From: Camelus bactrianus
Lineage: Eukaryota > Chordata > Mammalia > Artiodactyla > Camelidae
NCBI RefSeq assembly: GCF_048773025.1
Contig: NC_133547.1
Coordinates: 5,776,001-5,840,000, forward strand
Length of the DNA: 64,000 nucleotides
Direction: 5' to 3'
Shown piece after piece: positions 1 through 64,000 of this stretch. The position numbers and the translations under genes were made by a program. Every line of letters begins with the position of its first letter. The first letter of the stretch is position 1. A model generated the notes under the pieces. It did no database searches. It had not been told where the DNA came from and was given only the letters and a program-made list of their open reading frames with translations.

Positions 1-61
1 GGCCACTCCTGGGGCTGCCAGGAGAAATACCCATGACACTGAGAGCTCTCTGCCCCTGCAG

Positions 62-184
62 GGACCCTGAGGCAGCTGATGGAGGAGAGCTGGTCCTGGG
101 CGGCTCAGACCCAGCTCACTACATCCCACCCCTCACCTTCGTGCTGGTCACGATCCCTGCCTACTGGCAGATCCACATGGAGAG
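62..184 (+). CDS. NAPSA: NAPSA coding exon (about exon 6)
   Basis: Begins after a CTGCAG acceptor and ends before GTGAGG. The first base completes an Arg codon, then [16 protein letters not shown] through PAYWQIHME; the last two bases start a split codon. This is the start of the C-terminal lobe of the protease. Confidence 0.92.
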
Positions 185-3050
185 GTGAGGAACCTGGTGT
201 CCCAGGTCTGGGAGGAGTGTTCTAGAGCCTAATGTCCAATATCCTGGAGAGAAGGGAGCTGAGGACCTGGACTCTTAAGTCTGATGGAGGAGGGGCTGGT
301 GGTGGGAGGGGCGGTTGGATTCCTGGGTCTGAGGAAGGAGGGGGCCGGGGGTCTGGCCTCCTAGGATGCTGGCTCTAATGACTGCCTGCTTCCACCTCAC
401 AGTGTGAAGGTGGGCACAGGGCTGACTCTTTGTGCCCAGGGCTGTGCTGCCATTCTGGACACAGGCACGTCTCTCATCACGGGACCCACCGAGGAGATCC
501 GGGCTCTGAATAAAGCCATTGGGGGAGTACCCCTGCTGATGGGGGAGGTGAGGACCCCGTGTATGGTGGCTGTGGGCTGGGAAGGCTAATAGGGATTTAA
601 TGGTGGACATTGGGCAGGATGCTCTGGCTCGAGGGTGTTAATCAGGTGGCTAGGAGGTATCCCAGGGCAGAATGCACTGGACCTTGGGAGTGACAGGCTG
701 GGGGTTAGTGGGAGGAAGCAAGGACACCTCCCAAGTGTCTATTCTGAGCGACTTGGTGGTTGGGAGGGGATGATGATGCAGGTTTATTCGGGACTGGATG
801 GGAGGGAGAAGCCTACCGATGTCTGGGGAAGGTGTGGAAGTAGCTCAGGAATCCTACTTAGGGGCCATCAGCTTTAGACAGTGATCAGAGCCATGCAGGA
901 AGGGAGCCCTCCTAGGAGAGAGGAGGTCCCCGGAGCAGCCATGGGGGACACCTACCTGGAGTGAAGGGAGAGACAGGGTAGGAGGAGCCAGAGGGCTGGG
1001 AGGAGCACCTGCTGAGTGTAGGCTCTCAGAAGACACACACAGTGGCTTTGAGCACACACACAGCACAACAGAAGAGCAGCCCACCCACTCCCAGCTCCTG
1101 CAGCCCTGCAATTTCCGGGCAGGGCCTTCCAGGTCCAAATTTCTGCAACTCTACTGCTGTGCTACTTGGTACTTTTCAGAGGGTGGAGAAAACTAAGTTT
1201 CTGAGGCTCCGAGTCCAACGCCTGCGGTGTCTGTAGGCTTGTAAGGGGACCATGTAGATCATGGTGGTTACGGGCGTGGGTCGCCCGGGTTGGACTCTAC
1301 CTCTGCCATTTACTAGCTGTGGCCTTGGACAAGTCACCTAACACTCCTTTGCCTCAGTTTCCTAATCTCTAAAATAGGGTTACTATCATTAGGAGTAACT
1401 TTAATCTTGCCAGTATCACTGGTATGTATATTTAATTAAAGCAAACTTTCCCCTACCAAATACTTAAAATAATGATTAAAGCCATTATTTTAAATAAATT
1501 AAAATAAAATAAAATAGGGTTACTAAGACTCACCTTTTAGGTATGTTGTGAATCGATTAATCTACTTAAGGTGCTTAGCACAACGCTCTGATGCCTGTCT
1601 GTCGTCGCCATGTCATCTCTCCTTTCAAGAGTTATGCACTCTCGATTCAACCTTGTTCTCACCATTCCTTATTTCCCCAACAAGGTAACTGCTATTGGTA
1701 TTTAAGGAAGATAAATATCTCTGCAGTTATTAATAATATTATATTGTTAGGTATTTGGGAGTGGTGGGAATTGAGGCAAACTGGAAAGCACATGCCCCAT
1801 CCATCCAAAAAGGGCAATTCTCAGTTACTCAGTTCCAGCCAGGTATTGCCATGGAGGGAAAGCCAGATCTTCTGGTTTGTTGGAGAAACCCTAAAACATT
1901 ATTTGAAAGCTCTTGGTTTGTAAATAATACTAGCATTTACTAGGTTGTCAGGCAGTCTTTCAAGGTAATTCATTTATTTATCACACAACATCCCTGTGAG
2001 GTAGTATCATCTACATCTTCAGAGTGCAAACTGAGGCACAGAGAGGTTCAGTAACTTGCCTAAGATGGCACAGCAGCAGACTCCACAGGATACAACCTGT
2101 ACCGTCATAGCATACCGCTGGTGATTAATGTTTAAAACATTTTGGGCACAGTATAAGACCAAGAAGAATTAAATACACCTGTGGACTCAATAGGACCAGT
2201 TTTCGATTTACAATTAGAGGAAAAGAGGTTTTGATCAAATGGGAGCCTAGAGGAAGTGGCAACAACTCTATAGGAGTGAGGGAAGAGCCAGTAAGGCTAG
2301 AGAAGGCAGCAGAGCCGGCCACACAAGGCCCTGAATACCTAGCTACCCCAAATGGACATTATCCTATTGCTCTGGGGATCCTCGGAAAGAAATTGAGTGA
2401 GCAGAGTAGGAATCCCTCATCTCCACTTGTTCCTCTTTTCCTTCAGTACCTCATCCAGTGCTCGAAAATTCCAACGCTCCCCCAGGTCTCCTTCCGCCTT
2501 GGGGGTGTCTGGTTTAACCTTACGGCTCAGGACTACGTCATTAAGGTAGGTTGCCGTCACAATGAAGTCAGAGCGACGCAAGCCAATGGGGTTTGAGAGG
2601 ATGGGTCTGGGAGGGAGACGTCACTAGGACCAAGCAGGGGCCACAGAAATATTTCTAGTGCCCGAGGGTAGTGGGCGGGTCGAAGCTTGGCTCCCAGGAA
2701 AAAGCAAGGCCCGCGGGCGTAACACCCATGTCTCGTTTTGTCGCCTTGTAGATTGCTCGGGGTGGCGTCCGCCTCTGCTTGTCCGGCTTCCAGGCTCTGG
2801 ACATGCCTCCGCCTGCAGGGCCCCTCTGGATCCTCGGCGATGTCTTCTTGGGCAGCTACGTGGCCGTCTTCGACCGTGGCGACGGGAAAAGCCGCGCCCG
2901 AGTGGGGCTGGCGCGCGCTCGTGTCCGTGGGGTCGAACCGTGAAGCAGTGGGCTCGCGCAGGCGCAGTTCTCGGTTGAAGCCTGTTATGCGCATGCGTAC
3001 CGGGTGATCGCCGAGGCCCCACTGCTCAGTAAAAATCCACTATCTCCATG
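62..3050 (+). CDS. NAPSA: Napsin A, 3' half of gene (span of last four coding exons and 3' UTR)
   Basis: Napsin A is a pepsin-family (A1) aspartic endopeptidase of lysosomes and lamellar bodies in lung and kidney; in lung it helps mature pro-surfactant protein B. Four exons of 123, 145 and 99 bp plus a terminal exon follow the pepsinogen-type exon pattern, with phases that join cleanly. Seen in sequence: the second catalytic Asp in DTGTS (codon 458-460), paired cysteines of the C-terminal lobe, VWFNLTA with an N-glycosylation sequon, WILGDVFL near the C-lobe end, and the RGD motif in FDRGDGK (2875-2883) that is characteristic of napsin A. The exons for signal peptide, propeptide and first active-site Asp lie left of the window. 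The reading frame ends about 12 residues before the human protein does. Primate NAPSB is an alternative identity, but only one napsin locus is visible here and its exons are intact. Confidence 0.93.
403..547 (+). CDS. NAPSA: NAPSA coding exon with second catalytic aspartate (about exon 7)
   Basis: Acceptor CTCACAG, donor GTGAGG. It encodes [10 protein letters not shown], then [14 protein letters not shown], whose Asp is the second active-site residue, and ends PLLMGE in phase 0. A split AG|T codon gives Ser where I recall Arg in human. Confidence 0.93.
548..2446 (+). other. NAPSA intron between catalytic and C-terminal exons
   Basis: No coding exon seen. It holds a MIR copy at about 1283-1590 split by an AT-rich insert (1385-1510) and a second MIR-like piece near 2000-2100 with the usual 'cagagaggttcagtaacttgcc' type core. 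The rest is unique-looking sequence. Confidence 0.6.
1283..1590 (+). repeat. MIR SINE interrupted by a short insert
   Basis: 1283-1384 carries the MIR core ('tagctgtggccttggacaag', 'cctcagtttcc'). 1525-1590 continues the MIR 3' part. Between them lies an AT-rich 126-bp segment ending in an A-rich tail, flanked by the 14-base direct repeat aaaatagggttact (1371-1384 and 1511-1524). Confidence 0.65.
2447..2545 (+). CDS. NAPSA: NAPSA coding exon (about exon 8)
   Basis: 99 bp, phase 0 at both ends, acceptor CCTTCAG and donor GTAGGT. It encodes [16 protein letters not shown], then [16 protein letters not shown]. The 99-bp length is the usual one for this exon in pepsin-family genes. Confidence 0.93.
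2752..2943 (+). CDS. NAPSA: NAPSA terminal coding exon, early stop
   Basis: Acceptor CTTGTAG. It encodes [18 protein letters not shown], then [19 protein letters not shown], and ends ARVRGVEP with TGA at 2941-2943. Beyond the stop, in the same frame, codons for SSGLAQAQF (2944-2970) resemble the recalled human end GETAQAQF. This lineage therefore appears to have lost about a dozen residues by an in-frame stop. The catalytic fold is complete without them. Confidence 0.9.
   Translation: MARGGVRLCLSGFQALDMPPPAGPLWILGDVFLGSYVAVFDRGDGKSRARVGLARARVRGVEP
3028..3033 (+). terminator. Probable variant poly(A) signal of NAPSA (AGTAAA)
   Basis: AGTAAA lies 85 bases after the stop and is followed by A-rich then mixed sequence. 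No AATAAA occurs nearby. AGTAAA is a known minor poly(A) hexamer. Confidence 0.45.
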
Positions 3051-3212
3051 GAACCTACTGGGTAGCTCCTTTCTTTCTTTCTTTCTTTCTTTTTTAAGCG
3101 CGTGATTTTTGCAGAGAAAAGTTAGTGTCCGGCTCTGTGGAGTTGAGGAAGACGGGAAATTAAAATGTATAACTCCTTTTCTCCAAGGCTCACACTGAAG
3201 CGTGGGTCCTAT

Positions 3213-3232
3213 ACTACGAAGCCCATGAAGCC
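3213..3232 (+). promoter_or_regulatory. ZNF143-type site, forward
   Basis: ACTACGAAGCCCATGAAGCC resembles the SBS2 form of the ZNF143/THAP11 consensus (ACTACAATTCCCATGATGC...). It is paired with an inverted site 40 bp downstream, a layout common at divergent housekeeping promoters. Confidence 0.45.
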
Positions 3233-3270
3233 CCTCGCCTACACTGCCTCTCTTCAAAGGCACCTGACAC

Positions 3271-3297
3271 CGCAGAGCATCACGGACGTTGTAGTCT
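3271..3297 (-). promoter_or_regulatory. ZNF143-type site, reverse
   Basis: Read on the minus strand it is ACTACAACGTCCGTGATGCT followed by CTGCG. This follows the long ZNF143 consensus closely, including the 3' TGCGG half. Confidence 0.5.
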
Positions 3298-3349
3298 AGG
3301 CCGTGTTCACGTCCTGTCGGGGGCGGGCGCAGCCACAACACGCGTGGGA

Positions 3350-3402
3350 GGCGACAGGTCGTGAAGGCGGCGACAGGTCGCGAAGGCAGCGACAGGTGGC
3401 AG
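3350..3402 (+). repeat. 19-bp CpG-rich tandem repeat
   Basis: Units ggcgacaggtcgtgaaggc (3350-3368) and ggcgacaggtcgcgaaggc (3369-3387), then a partial third unit agcgacaggtggcag. It lies just beside the ZNF143-type pair. Confidence 0.75.
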
Positions 3403-5019
3403 TAGGGGGTGGCTGAAATCGTAAAGGGTTTTCCAACCCTTGTTCTAAGGGGAGGGGATGCCGTTCCCACAGATTTCATCTCCTGTTCCTCCTCTCTACC
3501 CTTGGGATTCCTGGACCCCAGGGCACACCATAAAGGCGGGGCTTGAAGCCCCCGGGTTGTGGGGGCCTGAGCTGTCCCTCCTCCGGCGATGATGTCACTC
3601 CCCCCCTCCGCAGCCTCTTGCTGCCCAGAGCTGCCGGGGCTGGGTCACCCCTCCCCCATCGACAGCCCCGAATTCCCCCATTCCTGCCCCGCCTCGACTT
3701 GGGGTGAGTACGGGGGAGGGGAAGACGGCTCAGGGTTGGGGGCGGTAAGACAGCCCAAATCCCAGTTTTGGAGGAGGGGGACTCAGGAGACGGGGACTCA
3801 AACATACAGCGGAGAGGTACTTGGAGAGTCTGCGGGCCGGGGTTGGGGTGGGGGGGGTGGAACCGAGGATCACAGGCAGGGAGTCCCCATATTTTCAGCT
3901 TTAGTGCCTGGGAGGCCGTCTTTCCTGGATTTGGAACTGAAAGGAATTGGGGCGGAGGAACAAGGCAGGGGTCCTAGAAGTCAGGAAGGGGAAGATCCTT
4001 CCCCAATTCCAGGGCTTTGGGAAATGGAGGAGGGAGAGTTAGGAGGGGGTGCCGAGGATGAGGGAGGTGAGATTTCAGGGGCTTTCAGGAATTTTATGCC
4101 TTGAGGACCTGAGAAAGGATAGATTAAGAAGGAAGAGGAACAGACATTGGCTTCCCCTTTTCTAGTGTCTGTCGCCAAAAATCGAGCTCACTTCCCTGTG
4201 GTCTGTTTGTAGAGCTGGGTATCCCTTAACCCAAGCCCTCATCGTGTCTCCAGATGCCTCCCCCATGGGTGGAGAATTCAGGCGCTCAAATCCCCGTATA
4301 CCTTGGTGGGGTCTGGGGAGGGCCATGTGGGAGTGACGGCATCCAAATTTCCCAGGGCCTGACGAAGTCTGGAACATCCTATTACGCCTTAACCGAGCCT
4401 CCTCCCCCTATCCCGTGGTCTCTAATCCCGAGTCTCAATCCATACTGTCCCCTATTCCCATGTCCCCACCGCCCCCCCCATCCCCGCCAGCCCGCACCAC
4501 CTCCCACACCTTCTGACCTCTGCAAAAACCGCTGATTTGGTAACTTGATCCCGTGCCTGGCTGCTGTCAATGCAGAAGAGAAAAGTAGAGTTGGGGTGGG
4601 TGTAGGGGGAGGGTATAAGGGAGAATGGCTGACTTAGGTCCTTACCCTAGCCCATACTGCCAGCCCCCTAGTGCTTATTCAACCCCTGCTCCAGCCTCCA
4701 CCCCCACCCTCGACTTGCCCAGATGCCTCGCTCAACCCAAGCCCAATTACCCCACCTCAGGTTTCACTGCTTCTGCCTGGGGAAACACCAGAATTCGGGG
4801 CGGAGAAGAGTTGGATGCCTCAATTTCTTTTCTCTGCCCTCCTGGGTCCCATTGGGGGCTTGAAGACTGCCCGAGGATACTGGATCAGGAGGCAGTAGGG
4901 GAATCTAGTTGCAGGTGGGGAAGTTCGGGAAAACTACCTCTCTGGTCCGCAGGACAGGCCCCACTCTGCAACTCTCTGCAGTGACGCAGCCTCAAGTCCT
5001 GGCCAGTATGAGGGTTAGA

Positions 5020-5720
5020 GAGGGTGATGGGGTGGGAGCCAGAGAGAAAGGGACAAAGATCCAGAGACTGAAGGACAGCGGGACAGAGTCCCAAAGAAGT
5101 GGGACCAGAGACTCAGAAAGGGGTCAAAGAGGCACTGGGTGGAGGCGGGATAGAGACCCAGGGAAGGGAAAGAGAGAAGGAAAAAGGACAGAAAGAGAAA
5201 AGGCAGTGACAAAGGGGAGAAAACAGCTGGAGGAGGGGAGAAAGACTAGAAGGAGGTGGTCAACAAGAGCGAGGGGGACAGAGACCCAGATGAATGGGCA
5301 GAGACCCAGATGGATGGGCAGAGACCCAAAGAGAAGAGGGAACAGACCCTGGGGTTGGGGGTGGGGGAAGTGGAAGACAGAGACACAAAGAAGTGGGACA
5401 GACTGAAGGGAACAGAGACCAAGGGAGGTAAATCCAAGAAAAAGGTAAAGAGGCCAAGAGAAAAAGACTGGGAGTGGTGATACGGAGACAGTCGTGGGGA
5501 GAGGAGACTGAGGCTCAGAGAGAAGAGCGGCAAGACTCAGAATGAGGGGGACAGACTCAGAGAACAATGGTACAGAGACCCAGAGGGAGTGCAGAGACTT
5601 CGAAAGGAGCGGCCAAGGGTCTCAAAGGGGTGAGGGCAGAGACGAGGGGACAAATATTCAGAAAGAGGGGAGAAAAAGAGACTAAGAGACACAGAAACGG
5701 GAGAGAGGATGGGTAGGGAG
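5020..5720 (+). repeat. Polypurine low-complexity stretch with 20-bp tandem units
   Basis: About 700 bases rich in GA with recurrent 'cagagaccca' and 'gggacagag'. The clearest tandem part is about 5277-5335, with three units of about 20 bp ending gatgaatg, gatggatg and aaagag. Confidence 0.6.
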
Positions 5721-6999
5721 GCGATACCAACCAGCCGCCGCACCTGCAGAGGGAGGCGGCGAACCCGGGACAGTGCGGCGGGGACGCGGGTGGCCCCTGA
5801 CCCGCCCCCTTCGCTCCCACAGGCACCGCCTTCTCCCGCCGCAGCCACTGGCCCCGCTTCTGCGCCTGCGCCCTAACACCTGCGTCTAAGCCAGCCCAGA
5901 GGGCGGGGCCTAACCCTCTCTGGGGCAGTCCTCCTAGCTCTGGCCCTGTCCTCCATTAGCCCCGCCCCAACTCTCCACCTCTGCCCTCCCACCTGGACTC
6001 TGACACCTACCCCCGCCCAATTTCCCCTTGGCCCCACCTATTGCCTTAGCCTAGCCTGTTCTCGGTGTTTTGGTTTCTCTCCTCCGCCTCCCTTAGTACA
6101 CCCTCCTCACCAGTTCTCATCCATTCCTTGCTTGTCCTGCCTTCACTCCGCCGTTATCTAGACCTCATCCCCTTTCCCTCACCAATTGGAAGTTCTCGTC
6201 CCCTCCCTAAGGCCCTGATGACCCTTATGGCGCTCTTCCAGGTTCTCTGGCCCCCAAGACTCCCCGTTCTAGGTCCCACCGCTCCATCTAGCCTGGTAGC
6301 TTTGTACTTTTTGCAGGTCGCAACTTTTCCTTATCCATTCTCTACACTCTCTTAGTCCCGCCTCGCCTCCGCCTAGCCTTGTTGCTTTCAAGCCCCTTAA
6401 AGCCCTGCTCCTCTCTTAGTCTTGCCTTTCCACAGCCCATTCAAGACGTTTCTACCATTCCTAGACCCCACCCACTTCCTTCAGTCCCTCCCCATCCATC
6501 CTGACATTCTCCCAGCCCAGCCCCGTCTAATCAGACCAAGCTTGCAGCTCCGACCCCATCCCTTCTTTATCTCGCCCCCTCCCTTAATCCTAGCCAGAAG
6601 GTCTCAGGTTTCCAGGCCTCGCTCATCTCCGCCCCCTTCTCACTGGTTCTCAGTCTCTGTTCCCCTTGTCCTGTCCCCTTTCAAATGGCTCTAGCCTAGT
6701 GCCATTTCTATCCACTCTCCATTTCCAGTTCCCGCCCCCACGTTCAGTCCCGCCCCCTCACTCTCCCAGCCCGTTTAGGACTGTTTCTAATTTTTGTGGC
6801 TCTGCCTCTTCTTAAGATTCACCCCACCGTCCAAGCAATGTTAGGAGCCCAACACAACCGTCTCCATCTATCCTTCTTCACCCGGTACTGCTTGCCGCCT
6901 GTTTAGGTCCAGGCCTGCGATCCTCTGTCCAATCCGGACGGCCTCATTGTGGTCCCGCTCCTGCCTCAGCCAGTCACTGACAAGCCCCTTGAAATAGCC

Positions 7000-22565
<15,566 letters not shown>

Positions 22566-23464
22566 AGTTTCTTCCTCTTTGTCTTCAGGGAAGGTCTCCT
22601 GATGGAGGCTGGGGGTTTTGGGGGTTAGAGAGAAGGGTTGGGTCTTCAATAGCAGGGGTCATATTCAAACGGCAAAGGGTATGCACTTTGAGGGTCCAGA
22701 CATCCCCTTGCTCTCTGGCTTTCATCTGATTTTGAGGGAGCGAGTGCTTGCTTCAGTTTCCCTGACGGTAAAAATGGGGCTTCACAGCTCTAACTGGGAA
22801 GTCTGTGAGAGTGACTGGTGCCCAGGAAAGGAGTGGACCTGGATTCCCCAGTGTGGGCTCAGGCGTTACCAGACTGGGTTCAATTTCTTAGTAGCTGTGT
22901 GTCTTTGGGCAAATCTCTCAACCTCTCTGGGCTTAATTCCACCATGAAAAGGGCAGGAGGGGGTGATCTATTCATTCAGCAAATAAACGAAGGCCAACTA
23001 CATGCCAGGCACCGTTCTAGACACTGGAAAGCAGTGAAAGCCCTACCTCTAAGGGTTGTACTGCGGGTTGAAACTAATGGCCCCAGTTCAGCACAGCTAA
23101 ACAAATAGTGTTCAGCAAACGGCTTAGCAGCCACTACTGTCACCGTTTTGCAAAGACTTGGGGGTCAGCCAGAGTGCAGAAACCCCCTTCTGTCACTCAC
23201 TGGCTGAGAGGCTTGGAACAAGGGACCCTGAAGTTCTGAGCCTCAGTTTCCCCATCTGTATAATGGAGGGAATACCTTGGAGGGAGGGAGGCTGGGTGAG
23301 GGGGAAATGAGTTCCTTCACACTGAATGCTGGGAGCACAGGAGGTCCCCTGACACTGGCCAGCTGGGATTAGAACCAGCAGACTGCCCCCTTCCCAAAGA
23401 AGCTTTAAAAACTCTTGCCCATCCTGCCCCCTACCCCTCCAGGAACACACACAGCCCCTACAGG
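22566..23464. other. Gap between convergent KCNC3 and MYH14 3' ends
   Basis: No gene. MIR-like pieces at about 22838-22960 and 23185-23270, and an L2-like segment near 22965-23045. Confidence 0.6.

Positions 23465-64000
<40,536 letters not shown>

Noticed and set aside
3589-4104. 171-codon open frame between NAPSA and KCNC3
   Set aside because: Low-complexity G/E/P-rich text with no recognised domain. A possible donor at 3704 only hints at a noncoding first exon.
5124-5567. Leu/Ser-rich open frames on the minus strand
   Set aside because: Products of the polypurine tract's complement; hydrophobic look comes from base composition.

Overview
This window is mammalian nuclear DNA. Its young interspersed repeats are tRNA-derived SINEs of the camelid (Vic-1-like) type, alongside artiodactyl-style L1 tails, so the source is most likely a camel, llama or alpaca. 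That assignment rests on recalled repeat consensus, not a search. Gene order matches the reverse complement of human 19q13.33: napsin (+), KCNC3 (+), MYH14 (-). No prokaryotic features, tRNA, rRNA or CRISPR arrays were seen.

Layout: (1) 62-~3050 holds the last four coding exons of an aspartic protease, napsin A (NAPSA), whose 5' part lies left of the window. (2) 3050-7412 is intergenic. It has a small CpG-rich segment with two ZNF143-type sites, a polypurine stretch, and a long pyrimidine-rich run of GC boxes leading into KCNC3. (3) 7413-~22565 is KCNC3 (Kv3.3 voltage-gated K+ channel), complete: a CpG-island exon 1 (cytoplasmic N-terminus and T1), exon 2 (all six membrane segments and the pore), exons 3-4 (C-tail), and downstream alternative 3' exons ending in a long 3' UTR. 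Intron 1 holds a CpG-rich segment with a near-perfect RE1/NRSE site. (4) 22566-23464 is a short gap between convergent poly(A) sites. (5) ~23465-63279 (minus) is the 3' two thirds of MYH14 (non-muscle myosin heavy chain II-C). It has 26 coding exons in continuous phase, encoding 1,356 residues from the actin-binding/loop-2 region through SH1/SH2 helix, converter, IQ neck, coiled-coil rod and non-helical tail. The 5' exons lie right of the window.

The genes are neighbours, not a pathway: a secreted/lysosomal protease, a fast-spiking neuronal channel and a cytoskeletal motor. I see no novel multi-gene system. The points most worth checking are the alternative KCNC3 C-termini (one terminal exon readable in two frames), the RE1 site in KCNC3 intron 1, the early stop in napsin, an orphan ZNF143-type promoter signature, and a minisatellite abutting a MYH14 splice donor.

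Exon borders were set by hand from splice consensus, reading phase and remembered human protein sequences. Every MYH14 and KCNC3 junction is phase-consistent. Old repeats (MIR, L2, L1, hAT) are named by recall, with approximate limits.
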